A DNA stretch of 64,000 bases from Candidatus Saccharibacteria bacterium oral taxon 488. GTDB lineage: Bacteria > Patescibacteriota > Saccharimonadia > Saccharimonadales > Saccharimonadaceae. Each line of letters starts with the position of its first letter. Within the stretch, counting starts at the first letter, position 1. The translations under genes and the position numbers were made by a program. The notes beneath the pieces are model-generated. The model ran no database searches, was not told the origin of the DNA, and saw only the letters and a program-made list of their open reading frames with translations. The DNA is taken from contig CP040001.1 in the NCBI GenBank assembly GCA_013100825.1, positions 806,001-870,000 on the forward strand, read 5' to 3'. Below, piece by piece: positions 55,727 to 63,041 of this stretch.

Positions 55727-56799
55727 CTCCCAGTACTTAGCTCGGGATGTTGTTTTATAATGTCACACCCCCGTTTTGCTAGTTTGTATTTAGGAGTGCC
55801 TCGACTGCTATATTCATGTGTTAGCAAACCCAGCGACACCATCTCATCAAGGTTAGCTTCAAGCTCTCCAGAATCTATATCATTAAGCTCTTTGAGTAGT
55901 TCGGGGTTACTTACACTACCGAGGGGGTGTATTGTGCTTCCGCCCATATGACGAACGACTGCCAACTCCCTAAGGTCAGTCATTGACCCAAATAACCTAA
56001 GTATAAACATTTGTAGTATATCTAAGGCAATTGTTTGCTGACGATTTAAAGTCGTAATTTTATTGAAATTTTGCCTTTTTGACTGTTCGTTTTTCTTTCT
56101 CACTTCACTATTATCTAATAGACGCATTGCTAAGCTGCTCAACGTGAGATACTCATAGGCACGTACTGGATCATTTATATTACCATCTGATGTATGGCTC
56201 TTTTCATTACGAAACCGATCAATAGCCATAGTCAAGAATTTGACGGCACTCTGGAAATCATTGTCAACATTTTCTGCGGACGCGCCTTTAATATACAAAC
56301 CACCTTTACCAAATGCTTCAGATCCAGTTTCGTATGTAGTTAGCTCGCGGAGTCTATCACGAACAACCTTAAAACTTTTTTCGACAGCTTCTGGATAATG
56401 CCCGTCTGTGTACAGTTTAGAGCACTTTTGTTTAACATTTTTATGCAGATTCCCTAAAGCTTGAGTGCTCGTAGGTTTCTCAGTGTTACTCACCTTTTTA
56501 CTCTTTAAAAATTCTAGAATACCAATTAAGAGACTGCGGCACTTATTTAAATTTCTAAAATAAGCTTCGGTCCTTCGCTTAGCATTAATATCAGGATTAG
56601 GGCTAATAACAACTCCATATTCACCACTGAGCAGATGGAACTCCCGAACTTCTTCAGCTTTTTCACCTAATATATCTCTTAACAAAAGCTTAGTTTGTAT
56701 GTGCCATAATTTATAATTATCATAGTTTTCAACCCTTTCAAGGTCATCAATCTTATCAATCTGAGCTTTCAATAGCCGTATTTGTGCGCTATTTTTCAT
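55723..56799 (-). CDS. TIGR02391 (Ymh/abortive-infection-like, HEPN) protein
   Basis: The protein has 358 residues from ATG 56799, with GGAG 6 nt upstream. The central part, LYTDGHYPEAVEKSFKVVRDRLREL and later FRNEKSHTS, followed by AYEYLTLSSLAMRLLD, matches the TIGR02391/Ymh family linked to abortive infection, and FRNEKSH carries the R-x4-H HEPN RNase motif. The C-terminus has a winged-helix-like part (NLDEMVSLGLLTHEYSSRGTPKYKL). It is the first gene of a two-gene AT-rich unit inserted between the GT2-GT39 and gtrA genes. RNA cleavage upon infection is an inference from the family. Confidence 0.72.
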   Translation of the reverse strand: MKNSAQIRLLKAQIDKIDDLERVENYDNYKLWHIQTKLLLRDILGEKAEEVREFHLLSGEYGVVISPNPDINAKRRTEAYFRNLNKCRSLLIGILEFLKSKKVSNTEKPTSTQALGNLHKNVKQKCSKLYTDGHYPEAVEKSFKVVRDRLRELTTYETGSEAFGKGGLYIKGASAENVDNDFQSAVKFLTMAIDRFRNEKSHTSDGNINDPVRAYEYLTLSSLAMRLLDNSEVRKKNEQSKRQNFNKITTLNRQQTIALDILQMFILRLFGSMTDLRELAVVRHMGGSTIHPLGSVSNPELLKELNDIDSGELEANLDEMVSLGLLTHEYSSRGTPKYKLAKRGCDIIKQHPELSTGR

Positions 56800-56885
56800 A
56801 CATATCTCCACCTAGATTATACATCAATCAGAAAAGCGATAACTTAGCATGAATTACACTTTAAAATAGTCGAAGGTCTTAGTTC

Positions 56886-56919
56886 TTTACAGCCTTTTTA
56901 CAGCCCCATCCACTATACT
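56886..56919 (+). promoter_or_regulatory. Response-regulator direct repeat and -10 of gtrA
   Basis: TTTACAG (56886-56892), 11-bp period, TTTACAG (56897-56903), 10 bp, TATACT (56914-56919), then 6 nt to ATG 56926. This is the clearest of the repeat boxes, with both units perfect. Confidence 0.78.
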
Positions 56920-56925
56920 CACCAC

Positions 56926-57377
56926 ATGACTATTCGCAAGCAACTCATCACCTTTGCCGCCATCGACGCTCTTAATACCGCAATTGACATCGCAATATAC
57001 ACTCTGTTGATATGGCTCACCGCACCGCTACTATTGGCCGTCATCATTTCAACCACTGCAGGAATGATTTGCAGCTATTTTCTAAATAGACGCTTCACCT
57101 TCAAAACCGACCGCCAGCCAATTGTTCAGTTTATCGGCATCACCCTCACTGGCCTGTGGGTTTTGCAACCAGTCGTCATATGGCTGCTCGTCCAACTGCT
57201 CGGGATAACCAGCACTTTGGTTTGAGCGTGGCAAAATTAGCCGCCACTAGCGTCAGCCCAGCGTGGAATTTCGTGTGGTACCGAATTGTATTTCAAGGAA
57301 CAAAGAAAAAACACCTCCGTAGAAGTGCCTTTTCATGGCTCCGGGGGCGGGGTTCGAACCCGCGGCCTATTGGTTAA
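56926..57377 (+). CDS. GtrA-like flippase, frameshifted; C-terminus antisense to tRNA-Asn
   Basis: The first frame encodes 99 residues with three membrane helices (FAAIDALNTAIDIAIYTLLIWL, LLAVIISTTAGMICSYFLNRRFTF, IGITLTGLWVLQPVVIWLLVQLL) and stops after ITSTLV. The family's last helix continues in another frame: LSVAKLAATSVSPAWNFVWYRIVF. Adding one T to the T3 run at 57221-57223 gives STLVLSVAKL and a 150-residue GtrA, typical size. GtrA proteins flip lipid-linked sugars. The distal 13 or so residues (WLRGRGSNPRPIG) are the reverse of tRNA-Asn, so the real C-terminus may be earlier or the reading frame was extended into the tRNA. Leaderless ATG. Confidence 0.72.
57305..57327 (-). terminator. 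Intrinsic terminator of tRNA-Asn
   Basis: On the minus strand CACTTC, loop TACG, GAGGTG, then T6. The stem has one G-U pair. Confidence 0.6.
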
Positions 57378-57410
57378 CAGCCAACCGCTCTACCGCTGAG
57401 CTACCCCGGA
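57336..57410 (-). tRNA. tRNA-Asn (anticodon GTT), CCA encoded
   Basis: Read on the minus strand, TCCGGGG (57410-57404) pairs with CCCCGGA (57346-57340), G is the discriminator and CCA is at 57338-57336. The loop CTGTTAA gives anticodon GTT. All four arms are normal. It is antisense to the extended gtrA frame and has its own terminator. Confidence 0.96.
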
Positions 57411-57451
57411 ATACCTGTCGTATTATAGCGAGTTTTATGGCGGTTGTAAAG

Positions 57452-57784
57452 TTACCGGCGGACGATTGCCAGGGCTTTTTTCAAGATTGCTGCCTCCAGG
57501 CGTGATTTCTCATCATCCACCGCTTCCCGCTGCTTAATCTCCTTCACCAAGTTTTGCCACCACGCCTCTTTTTCCGACAGGCACAGCGCCAGTGACCGCA
57601 CCTCACCATCACGCTTATCGAGCATGCCGGCTGCCACCAAATTATCGACATGCTTGGCCACCGTTGAGACCGACTTATACCCCAGCGCCCGCATAATTTC
57701 CCGTAGCGTCGGGCTATAGCCATTGCCCTTGATAAATCCATCGATGAAATCCAGCAGTATTTTTTGCTTTTTCGTTGGTTGCAT
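57452..57784 (-). CDS. LexA N-domain-like HTH protein without peptidase domain
   Basis: The 110 residues match the LexA DNA-binding domain: TKKQKILLDFIDGFIKGNGYSPTLREIMRALGYKSVSTVAKHVDNLVAAG (residues 4-55), then a wing. The C-terminal 45 residues are a charged helix with no Ser-Lys peptidase, so the protein cannot self-cleave like LexA. A TATACT 6 nt before the ATG implies a leaderless mRNA. It is divergent from the Wzy-like gene; their two -10 boxes are 21 bp apart, so it may repress both. Confidence 0.88.
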   Translation of the reverse strand: MQPTKKQKILLDFIDGFIKGNGYSPTLREIMRALGYKSVSTVAKHVDNLVAAGMLDKRDGEVRSLALCLSEKEAWWQNLVKEIKQREAVDDEKSRLEAAILKKALAIVRR

Positions 57785-57790
57785 GCTTTT

Positions 57791-57823
57791 AGTATAACCC
57801 GCCCGAGTTATTTGCGCTATACT
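57791..57823. promoter_or_regulatory. Divergent promoter pair
   Basis: Minus-strand TATACT (57796-57791) serves the LexA-like gene. Plus-strand TATACT (57818-57823) serves the GTG at 57830. Each lies 6 nt before its start codon, so both mRNAs are probably leaderless. Confidence 0.68.
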
Positions 57824-57829
57824 AAAGAG

Positions 57830-59326
57830 GTGAAGCGAGTATCATCGACGATATATGTGTGGCTACTGGCCATTGTGCTGTTTGGCGGCGCACTGTCCTT
57901 GCAGCCGAGCATCAGCCTGGCAATGCTCGATTTTCCATCATTCCGCATTGGACTATATCAAGTGGCGGTGATCGGCGTGGTTGGCTGCGGTCTTGGCATA
58001 ATGGTGCGCCAGCGACTGTGGCCTCGGGGGCGATGGTGGTGGCTGAGTATTGGTATGCTGGCTGTCACCAGTATCGTTGGGCTGTTATTATCCTATGTCC
58101 GAGCGCGTACCGCATTATATACGGCATCGCTTTTATTGCTGCTGGTGGCCGCGGTATGTGCTGCTCTGATGTACCGGTCACTATCGGCGGGCAATCGGCG
58201 GCGCCTCATGACAATTGGCTTGTGGAGCGGCATCGTGTTTGGTGTGTTAGCGGTGCTGCAGCTCATCTTTGCTCACGTTGAGCCAACGGCGTTTGGTACG
58301 CTCTGCTCGGGCTGTCATGCTGGCGTGTTTGGCTTTGTCAGGATCAATCTGTTTGCCGCTGAGCCGCAATTTTTAGCAAGCAGCTTACTGCCAGCCCTGT
58401 TCGTTGGACTGTGCTGGCGAGAGCGACGGCGGCCGGCTGACTGGAGCGTTTTTGGTAGCAGCGTGGCAATCAGCCTGACGTTTTCGCGCGGCGCGTTTAT
58501 CGCGATAATTGGTGCGGGTATCGTGTATGGTATCGTCCGCTGGTGGCAGCGGTGTAGAAGCGGGTCTCGTTCTATTGACACCGTGGAGCCTATTCGTCGT
58601 GATACGTGGCGTCAACTCGGCATCATCACGGCCGGGTTTGTGGTTGGATGCACTCTACTGCTGGTATCAGCGGTGGTTCGCTATCACAACACGCCGCACA
58701 TTGCCTATAATACTGCAGTGAGCATGCTTGACCAGCTGTCGCTCGGCCGCATTAAATTACCGCAAAAAAATACTACCACTATGCCAGACAACCCACCCGC
58801 CACGCAAGCACCACCAACCAACGAGACCACGGCACCGCAATCATCACCGTCACCGCCCACCACCCAGCCAAACCCGCTCGCACCATCAGCCAATTTCCAG
58901 CCATCGGGTTTCGTCGCCGCTTCGGCTAATGACCGACTCGACGCCGCTCGACTGGCGCTCCGAGCCTGGGCGTCAAGGCCGCGCACCATACTCTTTGGGA
59001 CTGGCCTTGGCAATCTCGGCAGTTTTATCCAACATCAGCTGCATCAACCGGTGTCGACCGATCATACAGTGTATATTTTCTACGTGTTGCTGCTGAGTAA
59101 TATCGGCGTTGTCGGTATACTACCACTACTAGCGCTGCTCGTCGTCACGCTATGGCGCAGCGGCCAATGGCTACTAAAGCCGTGGGGGCGATTTGCCTTA
59201 CTGTTAACGACGGCTATCGCTATCCACTTTTGGTTTTTTGGCAGCTTGATCAACTCGGTACATTGCCTTGCATGGATTGGTATTTTCTTGTATAATCACC
59301 CCAAAGGTCATGAAGAAGAACTCTGA
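57830..59326 (+). CDS. O-antigen ligase/polymerase-like (Wzy) membrane protein
   Basis: The protein has about 498 residues from GTG 57830, set by the -10 box 6 nt upstream; an in-frame ATG at 57764 precedes the promoter. Ten or more membrane helices are predicted. ISLTFSRGAFIAIIGAGIVYG is the Wzy_C signature region, and a large extracytoplasmic loop (about residues 330-390) is Pro/Thr-rich. Such proteins join lipid-linked repeat units or ligate glycan to an acceptor. The next genes are a priming sugar transferase and two GT4 enzymes, so this is a surface-glycan operon. Confidence 0.82.
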   Translation: MKRVSSTIYVWLLAIVLFGGALSLQPSISLAMLDFPSFRIGLYQVAVIGVVGCGLGIMVRQRLWPRGRWWWLSIGMLAVTSIVGLLLSYVRARTALYTASLLLLLVAAVCAALMYRSLSAGNRRRLMTIGLWSGIVFGVLAVLQLIFAHVEPTAFGTLCSGCHAGVFGFVRINLFAAEPQFLASSLLPALFVGLCWRERRRPADWSVFGSSVAISLTFSRGAFIAIIGAGIVYGIVRWWQRCRSGSRSIDTVEPIRRDTWRQLGIITAGFVVGCTLLLVSAVVRYHNTPHIAYNTAVSMLDQLSLGRIKLPQKNTTTMPDNPPATQAPPTNETTAPQSSPSPPTTQPNPLAPSANFQPSGFVAASANDRLDAARLALRAWASRPRTILFGTGLGNLGSFIQHQLHQPVSTDHTVYIFYVLLLSNIGVVGILPLLALLVVTLWRSGQWLLKPWGRFALLLTTAIAIHFWFFGSLINSVHCLAWIGIFLYNHPKGHEEEL

Positions 59327-60734
59327 TTTTTACTTCAAATTGGTGTTGATCGGGCTGGACGTACTGGCGCTAGTTGGTGCGTTCACGGCGGCATACATCA
59401 TGCGCGTATCACTCGACACGCGACCCTTCCATGTGCAAATCGGGGCACTGGAGTTTATCACGTCGATTGTGCTAATGCTGCCGCTGTGGGTTGTCTTGTT
59501 CTCATTTTTTGGGCTATACGACCGTGAGCACTACATTCATCCGCTGCGCGAGTTTTGGCGGCTGGGCATGGCGGCAGTTTGCGGCATTATGATGATGATT
59601 TCCTTTAGCTTCTTTAGCAACACACCGCTATTTCCGGCCAAGATGGTGGTGATTTATGCGCTGATCATCAGCTTTATTATCTTGCTCATTCTGCGTAGCG
59701 CTGCCAATATCGTCAGGCTACATCTGCTGCGCAAAAACATTGGCATCAAGCGCGTGGCGCTGGTTGGCAATGCCGAATCGACGCGGACGCTAGCTGAATT
59801 TATCAGTGCCCACCCCTCAACCGGCTTTCACCTCAGTGCTATTGTATCCAAAGATGAGCTCATTCCGCCACGACTCAAGGGTTTGCGGCGCTCGACACTG
59901 GCATCGGCGCTGACTCGCGATAAAATTGACGCCATTATCCAGACCGACACCACCCGCAGCGAAGCGCACTATAACTTGGCCGAGCAGCACTATCTCGATT
60001 TTTATCAAGCACCGGCCCTCGATGGCCTGATGACGGCGCGCCATACGGTCGAGATTATCAATTCCGTGCCGCTGGCATACATTCACCCAACGCCGCTAGC
60101 TACCGGCTACGGACGCGTGGTCAAACGACTGATGGATCTCATCGGTGCGACCATCGGCATTATTATCACCTCGCCAATTATGCTACTGGTGGCCATCGCC
60201 GTTAAGCTCGGCGACCCGCGCGGCCCCGTACTGATGCATGGGCAGCAGCGGCGACGTTTGACCCAGTTTAATCGCCCGTTCAAAGTGTATAAGTTTCGCT
60301 CGCACTACGCCAAGTTTGACGGCAAGACTGACGAGGAAGTGTTCACCATGATCGGCAAGCCAGAGCTGATCGACGAGTATCGCCAGAACGGTGATAGGCT
60401 CAACCACGACTTTCGCGTCACGCCGGTTGGTCGTTTCATTCGCCGGTTTAGCCTCGACGAGCTGCCGCAGTTATTTAATGTTATCAAGGGCGATATTAGC
60501 CTCGTTGGGCCGCGGGCGCTGGTGCCGCACGAGCTGAGTAACTACGAGAAAAAGCACACGCTGCTGACGGTCAAATCTGGCCTGACTGGCCTGGCCGTTG
60601 TGTCGGGGCGACGTAGTATCGGCTTTGAAGAGCGGCGGCGGCTGGATCTCTATTATGTGCAAAACTGGAGTTTGTGGCTGGATATCACCATCCTCCTCAA
60701 GACCTGCCTGGTCATCTTTAAGAAGGAGTCGTGA
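59310..60734 (+). CDS. Priming sugar-1-phosphate transferase (WbaP/WcaJ-like)
   Basis: The protein has 474 residues from ATG 59310, which overlaps the previous gene by 17 nt. Several N-terminal helices are followed by a CoA-binding-like region ([21 protein letters not shown]) and a C-terminal bacterial sugar transferase domain: [63 protein letters not shown]. It starts glycan synthesis by moving a sugar-phosphate to undecaprenyl phosphate. The catalytic Asp-Glu pair (DE of SLDELPQ) and the Arg of the VGPRA motif are present. Sugar identity is unknown. Confidence 0.93.
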   Translation: MKKNSDFYFKLVLIGLDVLALVGAFTAAYIMRVSLDTRPFHVQIGALEFITSIVLMLPLWVVLFSFFGLYDREHYIHPLREFWRLGMAAVCGIMMMISFSFFSNTPLFPAKMVVIYALIISFIILLILRSAANIVRLHLLRKNIGIKRVALVGNAESTRTLAEFISAHPSTGFHLSAIVSKDELIPPRLKGLRRSTLASALTRDKIDAIIQTDTTRSEAHYNLAEQHYLDFYQAPALDGLMTARHTVEIINSVPLAYIHPTPLATGYGRVVKRLMDLIGATIGIIITSPIMLLVAIAVKLGDPRGPVLMHGQQRRRLTQFNRPFKVYKFRSHYAKFDGKTDEEVFTMIGKPELIDEYRQNGDRLNHDFRVTPVGRFIRRFSLDELPQLFNVIKGDISLVGPRALVPHELSNYEKKHTLLTVKSGLTGLAVVSGRRSIGFEERRRLDLYYVQNWSLWLDITILLKTCLVIFKKES

Positions 60735-61876
60735 TGCGCGCCCAGCCGACCATCGCGATCGTTCACGACTGGTTGTATGGTGGTGGCGCCGAGCAGGTTG
60801 TCTTGGCGCTACATCAGCTCTATCCTGACGCCCCGATTTATACCTCGTACTGCTCGAGAACGTGGCGAGAGAAGCTTGATAACAAGGTAGTGACCGGGTA
60901 TTTGCAGCGTTGGCCATTTGCCCAGCTCAGGCGACTACTGCCAGTGCTCAGGCAGCGGTGGTTTGCGCGGCTGGATCTCGGGCAATTTGATATTATTATT
61001 TCCAGCTCTGGTAATGGTGAGGCCAAGTTTATCCAAACCCGCCCCGATCAACGACATATCTGCTATTGTCATACGCCGACGCATTTTTATTGGCGGCACT
61101 ACCAAGAATACCTGCGTCGGCCGAGCTTTCGACCGCGGTGGCTGGCGCGACTGGGCCTGCGGCTACTGGTCCGACCTCTCAGGCGGCGTGATTATCAGGC
61201 GGCGCAGCACGTTGATGTCTTTTTGGCCAATTCCACCGCCATTCAGGCTGATATCAAGCAGTTTTATGACCGAGACAGCATCGTCGTCTTTCCACCGGTG
61301 CAGACAACCAGGTTTATGGCGCTCGCAAAAACCAGGCCGCGCTCCGTGACGCTACCTAACCGACCGCGCTGCCTGGTATGGGGGCGCCTGGTGCCGATGA
61401 AGCGGCTGGACTTGGTGATTCAGGCCTGCCAGCAGCTTGGTTGGCCGCTCGACATCATGGGCGATGGGCCTGATCGCGAGCGGCTGGAGAAGTTGGCGGG
61501 TGAATCGACGCGCTTTCTTGGCTACGTCAGTGACGAGGCCCGGGCTGCCGCCATTCAACAAGCCGACTTATTTATCTTTACCGCCCACGAAGATTTTGGC
61601 GTCGCACCAGTTGAGGCCTTGGCCGCTGGACTGCCGGTGGTGGCCTACCAAGCTGGTGGCGCGCTGGATTATATCAGCCCCGGCAAGAACGGCTGGTTTT
61701 TTGCTGAGCAAACCGTTGAGAGCTTGGTGGCAACGCTCCAGACACTGCCCGACCAGCGAGTCTCGCCGCGGGCCATCGCCGCCTCCGCCAAACCATTTGC
61801 CGAGCATGCCTTTACACTCGCTATAAAGAAAATTGTGACTAACGAAAGGAGAGGTACTCATGCGCATCGCCATTGA
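60734..61876 (+). CDS. GT4-family glycosyltransferase
   Basis: The 380 residues start at ATG 60734 with AAGGAG before it. IVHDWLYGGGAEQVVLAL (N-lobe, nucleotide-binding loop), CHTPTHFYWRHYQEYLR, CLVWGRLVPMKRLDLVIQA and FIFTAHEDFGVAPVEALAAGLPVVAY (E-x7-E motif) mark the GT4 fold, often a mannosyltransferase. It overlaps the next GT4 by 17 nt. Position after the priming transferase suggests that it adds the second or third sugar. manC at the right edge supplies GDP-mannose and strengthens a mannose role. Confidence 0.92.
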   Translation: MRAQPTIAIVHDWLYGGGAEQVVLALHQLYPDAPIYTSYCSRTWREKLDNKVVTGYLQRWPFAQLRRLLPVLRQRWFARLDLGQFDIIISSSGNGEAKFIQTRPDQRHICYCHTPTHFYWRHYQEYLRRPSFRPRWLARLGLRLLVRPLRRRDYQAAQHVDVFLANSTAIQADIKQFYDRDSIVVFPPVQTTRFMALAKTRPRSVTLPNRPRCLVWGRLVPMKRLDLVIQACQQLGWPLDIMGDGPDRERLEKLAGESTRFLGYVSDEARAAAIQQADLFIFTAHEDFGVAPVEALAAGLPVVAYQAGGALDYISPGKNGWFFAEQTVESLVATLQTLPDQRVSPRAIAASAKPFAEHAFTLAIKKIVTNERRGTHAHRH

Positions 61877-62966
61877 TGCTCGGACATTGCGGACAAGCAC
61901 CGGCCGTTACGTCGAACGGCTGATTCACTATCTACAAAAAATTGACAACAGAAATGACTATATTATCTTACTCAAGCCAAAGGACATGGACAGCTGGCAG
62001 GCCGATAACTCGCGCTTTCAGAAAGTCGCCTGTCCATTTGCTGAATTTTCGTTTGCCGAGCAACGAGGTTTTAAGAAACAGCTGGAGGAGCTACGCCCAG
62101 ATCTCGTGCATTTTGCAATGGTTCAGCAGCCCGTGTGCTATCACGCCAGCCCAGTCGTCACCACCATGCAAGACCTCACCACCGTTCGGTTCAACAACCC
62201 CGACAAGAACCCGGTAGTCTTTTGGGTGAAGCAGCAAATTTATAAATGGGTCAACAAAAAAGTTGCTCGAAAATCAGCTCATATCATCACTATTTCTGAG
62301 TTTGTGAAGCGCGACTTGGTGGATTTTACCGGAGTCAGTCCAGACAAGATTACCGTGACACTCGAGTCCGCCGACGAGCTACCAAAGGGCAATGATCCGG
62401 TCAAAGAGCTGGTTGGAAAAAAGTTCATCATGTATATCGGCCGACCGACACCGCATAAAAATTTGCGGCGGCTGATTGATGCATTTGTACTACTACAGCA
62501 GAAGCATCCTGAGTTGATACTGGCGTTGGCTGGCAAAAAAGACGGTAACTACGCTCGCCACGAGGCATATGTTACTGAACGCGGCATGACAAATGTCATC
62601 TTCACTGGTTTTGTGTCGGACGAGCAACTGCGCTGGATGTACGAGCATACGGCTGTGTATTGCTTCCCGTCGCTGAGCGAGGGCTTTGGCCTGCCGGGTC
62701 TCGAAGCCATGCTGCACGGCGCACCGGTCGCCTCGAGCACCGCCACTTGCCTACCAGAAACGCATGGCGAGGCGGCTCACTACTTTGATCCGCATAGCGT
62801 CGAGGACATAGCGCGGGCAATTGATGAGCTTTTGACTGACGAGAAACGACGCCGTGACCTCATCAAGAAGGGTAAACAGCACGTCAAAACTTTCTCGTGG
62901 CAGCGGATGGCCGAGCAGACGTTGGCGGTGTATGAGCAGTACGGCCGCCAAGACACTAGTTCATAG
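61860..62966 (+). CDS. GT4-family glycosyltransferase
   Basis: The 368 residues start at ATG 61860 with AAAGGAGAGG before it. IAIDARTLRTSTGRYVERLIHYL, HITIISEFVKRDLV-like region (IITISEFVKRDLVDF), KFIMYIGRPTPHKNLRRLIDAF and CFPSLSEGFGLPGLEAMLHGAPVASS carry the GT4 motifs. It resembles mannosyltransferases of the WbaZ/MtfB group. It overlaps the previous GT by 17 nt and is the last gene of the operon. About 75 bp further on the strand changes to manC. Confidence 0.92.
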   Translation: MRIAIDARTLRTSTGRYVERLIHYLQKIDNRNDYIILLKPKDMDSWQADNSRFQKVACPFAEFSFAEQRGFKKQLEELRPDLVHFAMVQQPVCYHASPVVTTMQDLTTVRFNNPDKNPVVFWVKQQIYKWVNKKVARKSAHIITISEFVKRDLVDFTGVSPDKITVTLESADELPKGNDPVKELVGKKFIMYIGRPTPHKNLRRLIDAFVLLQQKHPELILALAGKKDGNYARHEAYVTERGMTNVIFTGFVSDEQLRWMYEHTAVYCFPSLSEGFGLPGLEAMLHGAPVASSTATCLPETHGEAAHYFDPHSVEDIARAIDELLTDEKRRRDLIKKGKQHVKTFSWQRMAEQTLAVYEQYGRQDTSS

Positions 62967-63041
62967 GTCATAATCCCAGCCCATCCACATTAGGCACGTA
63001 CGCCTGTAGTCATAACCGTTTAGGCTGCGTGGACTTCTGGG

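Noticed and set aside
62972-63041. Possible hairpin CCCAG...CTGGG between the GT4 and manC genes
   Set aside because: The loop is very long and pairing is broken; might be a convergent terminator but cannot be supported.
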